Source: Lamellibrachia satsuma
Taxonomy: Eukaryota > Annelida > Polychaeta > Sabellida > Siboglinidae
Assembly (NCBI GenBank): GCA_033239005.1
Contig: BSQZ01000005.1
Span: 14,137,501-14,201,500, forward strand
DNA length: 64,000 nucleotides
Direction of reading: 5' to 3'
The notes under the pieces were generated by a model. That model was not told where the DNA came from. It saw only the letters and a program-made list of their open reading frames with translations, and made no database searches. Below are positions 13,228-27,000 of the stretch, piece after piece. Both the position numbers and the translations under genes were made by a program. Each line of letters opens with the position of its first letter. Position 1 is the stretch's first letter.

Positions 13228-13233
13228 TTTATT
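13228..13233 (-). promoter_or_regulatory. Candidate poly(A) signal for the PLC gene
   Basis: The minus strand reads AATAAA about 275 nt after the PLC stop codon at 13509-13511. It is the nearest canonical hexamer I found downstream of the stop. I have no transcript evidence. Confidence 0.35.
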
Positions 13234-13508
13234 GCAAGAGGTAAAGTCCATAAACTATGCAGTTCTGCATTGAGGCATGTCATCCCTGGAGTTACGGCGG
13301 GCTGCGTACGTAGTTTCCTGGATGGGAGGCAGAAGATGATGCAGCTTGTGGCTGGGGTGTTCATAACATGTTCATAAATAGAGTTCTGCATAGAATCTTC
13401 ATTGTTGGTAGATCAGAGGGAGACTCGATGCAGAACACTATTGATAAACATGCAACTGGTGTTTGTGGAAGAGTGTTGAGATGTACAGGAGTGACACTTA
13501 CATCACAT

Positions 13509-13591
13509 CTACGTGATCATGATGTGTACAAACAGAGATGCACCCCAGATAACGTCTCCATACTTGCTCTTCAGTGGCACTGTGCGATAGC
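13509..13591 (-). CDS. PLC exon 20 (C2 end and stop)
   Basis: Acceptor ttccttgcag. It encodes [20 protein letters not shown] then FVHIMIT and TAG at 13509-13511. This matches the terminal GYRxVxL...LFVHI motif of PLC C2 domains. Confidence 0.94.
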
Positions 13592-15050
13592 CTGCAAGGA
13601 AAGAACAAGGTCCACACGGACCACCTGCAGTCACAGGCACCCATAGTTACCTGGCCGATGACTATGCATGCTAAAAGATTTATTTAAAATTTCTTTGCAT
13701 AATGGTACTTATGAAAGGTTATATGATATGGAATTTTATTTTATATTAATTCAATTTATGTAGTCAAACTATGTCATCCATTTTAAGCAGGGCCAGAAAA
13801 TGAAATATAAAGTTCAACTAATTTATATAAGTTTTTCTTACCCTACTTATATACATACATTTCATAGGTAATGACAAGATTAGATGGCAACATCAAACTT
13901 ATGATATCATGCGTACTCACCTGGCTGTAAGCTGCTGAATCGCAGACAGTTCTGTGCTATGAGCACGTTACTGGTAATGTTTTCGTAATCCATCACCCGG
14001 AAACTGACAATGGCAAGGTCTGGCACCTGGATATCAAACTCTAGTGGCGTGTCCCATACTGGGTGGAAACCTGCAAAAACAAAAGGTTAGCCTTAAATCT
14101 TAAATCTCAGTCACTCTTTTGTTAGTGATGAATTGGGCACATGTCTAGAATGGACGTACCTCAATCTCACCGTTAAGAAGATTAAGTATGTACAGAAACC
14201 ATAATGCATAGTTAAATGAGGAATGTATAAATTAATAAGTATTCTGCATGTAAAAAATGCATTTCATCATCTTTTTCGATGCTCGAAAAAGTGGGAATAA
14301 TTGGCACTATGTGCGTGAATATTATAATAATAAGCAGGAAACAGCGGCCACAGTCACCGTTATTATGAATGTGACTTGTCTTTTCAATCTTTGTGTCAGA
14401 GTTGACGCCTCGGACTTCCACCTTGACATAAGGGTCAAGTATACTCTTGTTCTTATCGCCCTTCTTCTTTGGCAGCTGATAGCCACTGACCACCTGCAAG
14501 TAGCAACATGTTACAAAGTATCCTCATAAAATGGTTCTTGCTGAACACACCAGATCTACTGAAAATGCTCATTAGAATTTGTTTAATGATTTTTAAACAA
14601 CAGACTGTGTTATAAACAAGACAGGATATGCACATGTTCTGATATTATGTGACTTTCAATTGTGGAGTGGTGTACATAAACTATATATAATTGTGGAGTG
14701 GTGTACATAAACTATATATAATTGTGGAGTGGTGTACATAAACTATATATAATTGTGGAGTGGTGTACATAAACTATATATAATTGTGGAGTGGTGTACA
14801 TAAACTATGACTTATTCATACTGCTAACAATAAACCAAAATCACAGACTGACAGGTTCAGTTGGATATTTACACCGAGTTGTAGTTTGGTGCTATTTTTA
14901 ACAAATGACAAAGAGGCACGTCTTTAAATCACTCAAAAAACCAAATGCTATATAAAGCAACATTTAAAATTTCCCACAGCCTTTTTGAAATGCTTGTTTA
15001 TTGCACGTTTACACATACCACATGATATTTTATACTGATGTCATGTGGAA

Positions 15051-15087
<37 letters not shown>

Positions 15088-18000
15088 CCAGGGAGAGTAC
15101 ATCAAAGATAAAACTAAGGCTCCAGAATAATGAACAACTAAAGGTAAGTGTACTTACCCTTACTGTCAGGTGTTTCTTCCATTCACTGGGGTAGGGCCCC
15201 GCGGGGTTGAAGTTCTGGTCGGCTGTAAGTAACCACAACACCCTTTACTATAAACCGTCTGTTGCACATGTTACATTACAAAGGCTGACATTTCCACAAT
15301 GAGTTCAAAGTTGGGAACAAGGTGAGAAGTAAAACATTTCACTTTATGCATCAGAGTTACTGTAAATACATAACGCAGTTTCAATAAATTATTTTGTAAG
15401 ATCTTAACTAAGCTTAACTAATATACAGCAAGGACTAACATACAGCAAGGACTAACATACAGCAACAGTTAATATACAGCAAGGACTAACATACAGCAAG
15501 GGTTAATATACAGCAAGGACTAACATACAGCAAGGACTAACATACAGCAAAGACTAATATACAGCAAGGATTAATATACAGCAAGGACTAATATGCAGCA
15601 AGGACTAATATACAGCAAGGACAAACATACAGCAAAGGCTAATATACAGCAAGGACTAACATACAGCAAGGGTTAATATACAGCAAGGACTAACATACAG
15701 CAAGGACTAACATACAGCAAAGACTAATATACAGCAAGGATTAATATACAGCAAGGACTAATATGCAGCAAGGACTAATATACAGCAAGGACAAACATAC
15801 AGCAAAGGCTAATATACAGCAAGGACTAACATACAGCAAGGGTTAATATACAGCAAGGACTAACATACAGCAAGGACTAACATACAGCGAAGACTAATAT
15901 ACAGCAAGGATTAATATACAGCAAGGACTAATATGCAGCAAGGACTAATATACAGCAAGGACAAACATACAGCAAAGGCTAATATACAGCAAGGACTAAC
16001 ATACAGCAAGGGTTAATATACAGCAAGGACTAACATACAGCAAGGACTAACATACAGCAAAGACTAATATACAGCAAGGATTAATATACAGCAAGGACTA
16101 ATATGCAGCAAGGACTAATATACAGCAAGGACAAACATACAGCAAAGGCTAATATACAGCAAGGACTAACATACAGCAAGGACTAACATACAGCAAGGGC
16201 TAACATACAGCAAGGACTAACATACAGCAAGGACTAACATACAGCAAGGACTAACATACAGCAAGGACTACCATACAGCAAGGATTAATATACAGCAAGG
16301 ATTAATATACAGCAAGGACTAATATGCATCAAGGACTAACATACAGCAAGGACTAACATACAGCAAGGACTAATATACAGCAAGGACTAACATACAGCAA
16401 GGACTAATATACAGCAAGGACTAACATACAGCAAGGGCTTATATACAGCAAGGACTAACATACAGTAAGGACTAACATACAGCAAGGGCTAATATACAGC
16501 AAGGACTAATATACAGCAAGGACTAATATACAGCAAGGACTAATATACAGCAAGGACTAATCTACAGCAAGGATTAATATACAGAAAATCATTGGGTACT
16601 AGTTGAGTGAAGGCCTTTTGGTAGAGTTCCTGCATGATTCAGAAATTGGGGAAGCTATGTTGGTAATCATATGAGGGGTGTCGTTCTAAACAATTGAAGG
16701 GAGTTTACCATCGAGGAGGAAGGGCGGCTTGAGGATGTATCCACAGCCGCCGTTGTCAACAAACATGCCCTTGTATATGAGCAGGTCGTCATCAGGAGTC
16801 TGCTGGTTCATCGCCACTGAAACAGGAAGGTCACTCAAGGTCAACGTGGCACCACAAGTAAGAAATACCCTAATTTAACAAATCTTGCAGGTATATAACA
16901 TAACCGTGAGAACTTGCAAGACAGCTACCCTGTCATTTGGGTCACATTTCATGGGTTCTTAGGAGTAGTTCCACTGCTGGGCAAGTGTACTTTCTCTGTA
17001 GCTGCACCACACATGGAAAGAACGCCACATCACCATAAAATCATCTGAAACTACAATTACCTTCCACCAAAAAACTCAAGACATATTTAAAAAAATTGCA
17101 TTTCCGTCCTTAACCCTCCACTCTGGTGATGACTTTAGTGCATTCCTGATCATGATATCATGTTTAGAGATTCTGGTTTCTTGCACGTGAGATTGGGTTC
17201 CTGGAGATATAGTCACTATAGAAGTTTTAATTATTATTATAGTTTTTGTCCAGATAATCAAACTGAGGAAAACTGGTAAAGATTACAAGTGTACATAAAC
17301 ATTCTTTCCAACTTGAAAACAAATTGTAGAAACTATTTTGTAAATATGAGACACCTACTGGGGTGATGGTTATAGGTGGGTGGTGGGGTACTTGCCTATC
17401 TGGCAGGGGGCTGTAGTTGATAGGGTGATAGTAATAGGTGGGTGATGGGGTACTTGCCTATCTGGCAGGGGGCTGTAGTTGATAGGGTGATAGAAATAGG
17501 TGGGTGGTGGGGTACTTGCCTATCTGGCAGAGGGCTGTAGTTGATAGGGTGATAGTGATAGGTGGGTGGTGGGGTACTTGCCTATATGGCAGGGGGCTGT
17601 AGTTGATAGGGTGATAGTAATAGGTGGGTGGTTGGGTATTCCCTATCTGGCAGGGGGCTGTAGTTGATAGGGTGATAGTGATAGGTGGGTGGTGGGGTAC
17701 TTGCCTATCTGGCAGCCACACTTCCACACAGGCAGAGGGTTGTAGTTGCTGGAGTCAGTGCGTCGCCCCGCAGGGTAGATTCGACTGAGTTGCCACTGAT
17801 TCTGCTTCACCCAGAGGTGACCCTTGTCTGCAGCAAGGTCCATGGCCTTGCTCTCTCCATAGGACGACATCTGTTTGAAGTTGTCTGAAAGTTACACCAA
17901 CCGTGACATGTCATAGGGAAACTACAGACATCTGATGACACAGGAAGCATAAGCTGACCTGGTGTGGGAGAATTGAGACGGCAGAGAAGATTAGACATAT

Positions 18001-21000
18001 TATGAACAATGCTTCACTGAGTGCATTTTAACAACACTTGAGACCAGAACATTAAAAGAAGAGCAAACAGAAGTTTTTAATATAGTGAATAGTTATGAAG
18101 ATACCCATTCTCCCAAAGGACGATATATGAATGGAACAAATTATCTGCTAATGCAGCTTGAATATGTTTAAAAATAAAATTCACAGATATCTGGTAAGAG
18201 CGGGCTATACATAAATAAAATAGTGTTGGACTCTTGATAACCCAGTGGCTTCTTGGTGCACTTGCCACATGGAGCATGGGAACCATTGGCTAACAGTGTC
18301 ACCGCACAAAGACTTACAGCTCTTCTTGGAATGTTTGAAGTCTTTGAATGAGACACTTTGACAGATGGTCACGCAGTCAGAGAGTTCCTTCGCTAGTCTC
18401 TGGTGCTTCTTCCGAGACTTGCGACTCACTTCCTGCTTGATTTGCTCGTCCTCCAGGTCAGCAGCCTCATCCTCATCACTGACGTCACCCTCGTCTCCAT
18501 CCACCACGTCTGTCGCCAACTTCTTGCCCTACAGCCAGGTAACCAATCATCACACAGGTGTCTACATCTCCTCATGGACATGCGGGAAAGTGCACAAGGA
18601 AAACTGAGAAACATCCAGTGGACTTTCAGTGATCTTTAGTGGCCTCACGAGTGTTGTTTTTATGGATTACTATGTTGACCAGTTGAAAGAAATCAGTGAG
18701 ACCATAGAAGTGTCATGTGCTTAGAACAGCCTTGTGTGCAACAAATCAATGAGACCATAGAAGTATCATGTGTTTAGAACAGCCTTGTGTGCAACAAATC
18801 AATGAGACCATAGAAGTATCATGTGTTTAGAACAGCCTTGTGTGCAACAAATCAATGAGACCATAGAAGTATCATGTGTTTAGAACAGCCTTGTGTGCAA
18901 CAAATCAATGAGACCATAGAAGTATCATGTCTTTAGAACAGCCTTGTGTGCAACAAATCAATGAGACCATAGAAGTATCATGTGTTTAGAACAGCCTTGT
19001 GTGCAACAAATCAATGAGACCATAGAAGTATCATGTCTTTAGAACAGCCTTGTGTGCAACAAATCAATGAGACCATAGAAGTATCATGTGTTTAGAACAG
19101 CCTTGTGTGCAACAAATCAATGAGACCATAGAAGTATCATGTCTTTAGAACAGCCTTGTGTGCAACAAATCAATGAGACCATAGAAGTATCATGTGTTTA
19201 GAACAGCCTTGTGTGCAACAAATCAATGAGATCATGGTATTTCATCAAAAAGGCAGGTATGCAGGGTCGAGGGGAAAGTGGTATTTCATCAAAAAGGCAG
19301 GATGCAGGGTCGACGGGAAAGTGGTATTTTATCAAAAAGGCAGGTATGCTGGGTCGAGGGGAAAGTAGTATTTCATCAAAAAGGCAGGTATGCAGGGTCG
19401 ACGGGAAAGTGGTATTTCCCTGCAGAAAGCAGTAATATTGACACCGATGTCATCATGCAGAGGAACGCCAATAATACCAATCAACTATGGTCACAATAAT
19501 ACCAGTATGACTGTAAACGATATATTGTTACTACTATTGGCATTAATTACAACAGTAACCTAAGAAGGATAATGGTCCCTTGCACAGTTGTTATTTTGCA
19601 CCATCTTTATTGAGCATTCAGAAGCATCTGAAAAGTACTGAAAATTATGTTAATTGTCAACTGTGAACTTCTCCTCAGTGGTAAAACATTACGTGACTTC
19701 TGTAAAGCTATCCTACATACATAGAGTATACATAGAGAAATCACACGAGAAAGAGAAGTCATGCAAGAAAGAATGGGGGGTGCTACATTAGTTCTCCAGA
19801 AATTAAATCACACAGAATTAAGTTTTCCCACCTTGATAATGACTTTTTTCTTGAGCATGTCAGGAGAGGGCAGTTTGTCAGTCAATGTTGCCATCGGATT
19901 TGAGTACAACAGATCTCGTCTCAGTCAAGGTTAACACACAGACGTCATGTGTGAAACTAGAAGCCCGTCTTAAGTACGTTTTACTACTACCATGCAATGA
20001 AGTATATCATGCAATGGTGGAGGGTAATTTACAATACAGTAAACTGTAAATGTTAATTTGGCTTTTTGAACTGTACTGCACTACAAAACTGTACTGCACT
20101 ACAAAACTGTACTGCACTACAAAACTGTACTGCACTACAAAACTGTACTGCACTACAAAACTGTACTGTACTGCAAAACTGTACTGCACTACAAAACTGT
20201 ACTGCACTACAAAACTGTACTGCAATTTTTGTTAAATGCGTTCCAGAAATTGGCTGCACAAATACTCTGAGGTAAACTAATCTGAATGTCTGAAAGATGC
20301 TGAAGGTGCATGTAATGAAACAGCCAGGTATTCTACTGGTAAACACCACAAGAGTTCATGGAGTCTACAAAAGTTCATGGCATCCACAAGAATTCATGGA
20401 GTCCACAGAGAAAGGATACCACCAAGTATTTCATGGAGATGCTTCGCCATTAGTCGCTGCTGTGGAATGGAGCAGTGGTTCTCAATCGACAGGATTACTG
20501 GGTACCTATAACACCACAAGGGGGCGCAGTGAACAGGCTTTAATGACAACACATAACGCAAAAATCTAACATACATGATAAAAGGACTACCACACTGCTG
20601 CTTCACTGCTGCTTCACTGCTGCTTCACTGCTGCTTCACTGCTGCTTCACTGCTGCTTCACTGCTGCTTCACTGCTGCTTCACTGCTGCTTCACTGCTGC
20701 TTCACTGCTGCAATTACAAGTGAGTGTTGACTAGATAGAGGGCAGCACTTACTCTGATGCTATGAACCCATACATGCTGATGGCAACAATGACATCTTTG
20801 AAGAGGATCTTTGACGTGAACGTGTGTCCGTGGTAGATGACGGGCTCGCCGGAGTCCCCATCCCAACAGTCCACTGTCGACAAACAGTCATATATCGTCA
20901 CATTATATGCAAAGTGCATACAAGATAAACCTTTATTTAACAAAATGTTTTGTTCAATAAAACCTAAACATTTGGCTGGAATTTGTGGAATAAAAATGTC

Positions 21001-24000
21001 AAAAACTTAAACCATCTCAATTAACAACAATTAGCATGACATGAATGGACCACCAACATAGTTGCCTACAGAAACTGAAACCATCTATAAACTGACATTA
21101 AATACAAACTAATAATCTGCTAGCCATGATATTTGCATGCTCACATTCAACACATCTGCAGCCACTCTTCAGTGTACGGATGTAGGATTCAACCGCACTG
21201 GGCCCCATCAGCTGGTCCGACGTCAAGTATCTGTAACACAACAGTCTGAATGATTAAAACACAAGTATCTGTAATACAACAGTCTGAATGACTAAAACAC
21301 ATATTTACAGCCAAAAATTTGGACAGTGTTATGTAGTATAGCATAGTTAAAAACTGCTTGGATAGATTACTTGTATACACAGGAACACAGACAAAACTAC
21401 ACAGAACCAAGACGGTAGAAGTAATAGGATAACCCAGTGGCTGTGCTTACATTATCTACAAATCTACACACACACAGTACTGTACATCATTGGTGTCTTT
21501 ATATAACAACACATAAGAGAGTTCTATAAAATGTTCCATTACCACACCAATCCATACCCAACACCTTGAGTCAGGCATATTTTATTATTAACAAAACAAT
21601 AAATGCCAATCACAAAAATGTGTAGGATGGTGACAATGCAATGAGGATGGTGACATACGTGTAGGATGGTGACAATGCAATGAGGATGGTGACATACGTG
21701 TAGGATGGTGACAATGCAATGAGGATGGTGACATACGTGTAGGATGGTGACAATGCAATGAGGATGGTGACATACATGTAGGATGGTGACAATGCAATGA
21801 GGATGGTGACATACATGTAGGATGGTGACAATGCAATGAGGATGGTAACATACATGTAGGATGGTGACAATGCAGTGAGGATGGTGACATATGGTTAGAT
21901 GGTGACAATGCAATGAGGATGGTGACATACGTGTAGGATGGTGACAATGCAATGAGGAAGGTGACATACGTGTAGGATGGTGACAATGCAATGAAGGTGA
22001 CGTACGTGTTATGTGACGAGTCAATAAAGTAGTCTGACAGGGGGTGGGTCATGTCCTGGTGGACGTGGCTCTGCTGGGGGTCCAACACATTGAGAACGTT
22101 TGAGTTGAACATGCACTGGAATCCTGCGACAAACCAAACACTTGTATTTTCAATAGCAGTACAATTTTGGATGACAAAAATTCCTCTGGGTTTTCATCAA
22201 AAAGCACAAACTTGGCTCCACTTGGATGCATCAAAAGATGGAAACTTTGATAGCAGAAAGGAAACTAGACTTTACAGGATGGCAATTTTACAAAGTGCTA
22301 GAAATTTCTGTGTCGCTCACCATCGATGCTCATCTTGTGACATCCTCGCACTGTGGGGCATGGCTCAAACTCACTGATGAACTTGGAACACTCGTCTAGG
22401 CTTAGCCTTTGCTGTCAATGGAAATATGACACCATATTAAAACTGTGGTCCACGGAACCAGAAATGACAAGTTGTATGAAGAATGATAACGCCCACATGC
22501 AGAAGCGTGATTATTTTTCAAGAAGGGGCGGAATTCAGCAGACTTAATGCATCCGTGCTGCCACCTTGAGGATAATTATGTTATATCACTAGATGGCAGC
22601 ACCAGTATTACCACCAGGGAAATACAGGCCAGAATTTCTGTCACAAAACAGTGACACTGGTAAATTAGTAGATCACACTGCTATTGAGAAAATCAACAAC
22701 CAACAACAACTTACATCCTCCTCCTTCTGAAAGAACTCCTGGAGTTCGTAAGGCTCGAGATATTTGTCCTCATAACTGTATCTGTCAAAAACAAAAAGTT
22801 ATGTTTACAGTTTGTAAAAAACAACCTATTCAACCATATTTGCCAACTCAAAGATCACACAACTTGACAACTTGTCCGGCTTACTTTACAGAACACATAA
22901 CAATAAATACACTAAGAAGCCTGGAGTGGTTTGAGTTGAGTGCAACTGAAACAGGTGGCAACTCAAATCAACTGAAACTCCCACTGTCAACATACTTGTG
23001 ACCTTGTCTTATTAACATCCATTAATTCCCACTTCCAACATACTTGTGACCTTGTCTTATTAACATCCATTAATTCCCACTTCCAACATACTTGTGACCT
23101 TGTCTTATTAACATCCATTAATTCCAACTTCCAACATACTTGTGACCTTGTCTTATTAACATCCTTTAATTCCAACTTCCAACATACTTGTGACCTTGTC
23201 TTATTAACATCCATTAATTCCAACTTCCAACATACTTGTGACCTTGTCTTATTAATATCCATTAATTCCCACTGTCAACATACTTGTGACCTTGTCTTAT
23301 TAACATCCATTAATTCCAACTTCCAACATACTTGTGACCTTGTCTTATTAACATCCATTAATTCCAACTTCCAACATACTTGTGACCTTGTCTTATTAAC
23401 ATCCATTAATTCCAACTTCCAACATACTTGTGACCTTGTCTTATTAACATCCATTAATTCCCACTGTCAACATACTTGTGACCTTGTCTTATTAACATCC
23501 ATCAATTCCAACTTCCAACATACTTGTGACCTTGTCTTATTAACATCCATTAATTCCCACTGTCAACATACTTGTGACCTTGTCTTATTAACATCCATCA
23601 ATTCCAACTTCCAACATACTTGTGACCTTGTCTTATTAACATCCATTAATTCCAACTTCCAACATACTTGTGACCTTGTCTTATTAACATCCATTAATTC
23701 CAACTTCCAACATACTTGTGACCTTGTCTTATTAACATCCATTAATTCCAACTTCCAACATACTTGTGACCTTGTCTTATTAACATCCATATTAATTCCA
23801 ACTTCCAACATACTTGTGACCTTGTCTTATTAACATCCATTAATTCCAACTTCCAACATACTTGTGACCTTGTCTTATTAACATCCATTAATTCCCACTT
23901 CCAACATACCTGTAACCTTGTCTTATTAACATCCATTAATTCCAACTTCCAACATACTTGTGACCTTGTCTTATTAACATCCATTAATTCCCACTTCCAA

Positions 24001-27000
24001 CATACTTGTAACCTTTTCTTATTAACATCCATTAATTCCCACTTCCAACATACTTGTAACTTGTCTTATTAACATCCATTAATTCCCATTTCCAACACAC
24101 TTGTGACATTGTCTTATTAACATCCATTAATTCCCACTTCCAACATACTTGTAACTTTGTTTTATTAACATCCATTAATTCCCATTTCCAACACACTAGC
24201 GACCTTGTCTTATTAACATCCATTAATCCATTTGGAGATGCAAATTACCCTTCAATTTAAGAAAATTAAAACACAAATAAAATGTTTGCTATGTAGTGGT
24301 ATGGTTAGTCATTTCAACCAGCCAGTCTGAGACTGTGCGTGGGAACGGACTGTGGGAACGGACCGAGGTGAGTAGTTCATGCGTAGACCACCAGTGTGTG
24401 TGATTCCACGTACTTATCAAACAGCTGCTGCAACTCCTCTCTGTGAGTCATCAGTTTATAGAAGTGGAGAAACTCATCAAGGTCAAGCGAATCCTCTCCC
24501 TTTTTCTTCTGGCTTTTATTCGTATCAGCTTCCTTCAAAGCCAATTCACAAAGCAAGCTAACACTTCACACTAAAAAACTAGCAGTTTACAACAAATCAA
24601 CAAAGTCATTATCATGATAAGTCTTATGTTACAGGCCATCAAAAAGGTACATCTGTAAATTTGTCAAATAACAGTGCACCATGGCAACTAATGAACTACA
24701 AATGCTTGTGTGTCGACTTTACCAGTAATATTATTTTATGTTTGTCCTACAGTGGTGCGTATGTGTTATTGTGATGAATATATCTAGCACATCTATCACC
24801 CAGGGACATTATTAACTGCAATTCATTTTCTTTCAATATTTGTTTGTAATGTCACCCCCCACATATAATGTCACCCCCACATCTAACGTCACCCCCACAT
24901 CTAACGTCACCCCCCACATCTAACGTCACCCCCCACATCTAACGTCACCCCCACATCTAACGTCGCCCCTACATCTAACGTTGCCACCAACATCTAACGT
25001 CACCACCCACACCTAACGTCACCAACCACATCTAACATCTCCCCCACATCTAACGTCACCCCCACATCTAATGTCACCCCCACATCTAACATCGCCACCC
25101 ACATCTAACGTCACCACTCACAACTAACATCACCCCCACACCTAATGTCACCCTCACACCTAACGTCACCACCCACACCTAACGTCACCACCCACAACTA
25201 ACGTCACCACCCACACCTAACATCACCACCCACAACTAATGTCACCACCCACACCTAATATCACCACCCACATCTAACGTCACCCCCACATCTACATCAC
25301 GTATAAAGGACTTACCTGGAACATTTGCTTGGCAGTGTCGAAGTCACACTCAATGTTGACGTGTTTGAGTAGACCAACGATCTCCTTCAGACTCAGTACG
25401 TTGTCTCCATTTTTGTCTGCCGTCTTGAACAGGCTCTTTATCCACCTATCTCCAGTCAAGGTCCAATCACAGGACAGGTGTATTGACAGAGGACATGTAA
25501 TCTAAGGATGCACAACCCTACTTATAATCTAAGGATGCACAACTCTACTAGGAATTTACCCTCTACGGATGAGTATCTATCTCTACTTGATGGTAATATA
25601 ATCTATTCATGAGTATCTATCTCTACTTGATGGTAATATAATATATTCATGAGTATCTATCTCTACTTGATGGTAATATAATCTATTCATGTGTATCTAT
25701 CTCTACTTGATGGTAATATAATCTATTCATGTGTATCTATCTAGTCATGTACTACAATGAAATCTATGAATGTGCAACTATCTAGTTATGGTCTCATATA
25801 GTTGTACAGCTTGTCTGCATTTGCAGAGAACATAACACAGAAATGTGTACCTGTCTAATTGTACTGCAATGTGATGCACACACCCTCAACTTACGTTCCA
25901 GTGCTGGTATAATGACCTACCAAGACTGGCGTTTTATCTACATAATATACTGCTGCTCACAGTAGTATCTATGAAATACATGATCATTATTAGAAAGTGT
26001 TCACTTTACATAAAACATAGATCTTCGCTTCAGATGCCCAGTGGGAAGGTTCTATTCCAGAAACAATATGCACTATGACGTACATCATACAAAGTTTAAA
26101 GAAGGGCAAGATTGTGAAGAATGTATTTCACAAAGACAATGTTTCTGCCAATTGTTTCTAGAATCTAGCAGAAATTATAACATAACAATTATAACATAAC
26201 AATTATAACATAACAATTATAACATAACAATTATAACATAACATTACAGAACAAGACTGAGAACTGAAATTTGCGCATTGCTGCAGTGGAAGGATACATC
26301 TCATGCTTGGTAGAGAGGTCGGCAGCGAGCAGCTTCTTCTGAAGGTGTTTCAGTCCTGTCACCCATGTACACTTTGTGTCACGGTCTTGTGCCACCAGGT
26401 CTAATGTCTTATGTTTGTCCCCGATCACCACCGAGAAACAGCGGTCTTCCTGCAAACAACACAAGTGTCAACACAAGTGTCAACACACATGTCAACACAA
26501 GTGTCAACACACATGTCAACACAAGTGTCAACACACATGTCAACACAAGTGTCAACTCAAGTGACATAACATGTTGTCTTTTGGGTAATTTATAAAATAC
26601 TTTGTTTCCTCACACAACAAGAAATTAGATATTTACTTGCACATCGATGGTTATAATCTGAACAAAAGATTTTTTAGTTATACACACCTGAAAGATATTA
26701 TTTGAAAGATCTTTCGGGTTGACATAAAATGGCTGCCATTTTAGGTTTGCCTTAAAGAAACAAGTTTTACAAATGCTGTTGTTTAGAATCATGATATAGA
26801 AAGTTATGTCAATGCAGAACACCAGTGCAATGATGGCTCATATATAATGTTCGCTATCCTAAATTTGATTAAAGATTGTGTGGAAAAGGATTGCCCATAA
26901 AATTAATTACTGAAACATATTTGTTGATGGATATCTAATTGTTCAGTTCTATGAAACAACATGCAGGTATTTACAATCAATCAGGGCTACAATGATCTAA

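Noticed and set aside
13185..13391. Minus segment near 13310 as the last PLC exon
   Set aside because: An acceptor-like ccatccag exists, but the in-phase reading stops after nine residues and does not match the C2 end. The segment 13509-13591 fits phase and family.
22684..23001. 105-codon plus frame
   Set aside because: It overlaps PLC exon 7 on the opposite strand and runs into the 48-bp array; no family match.
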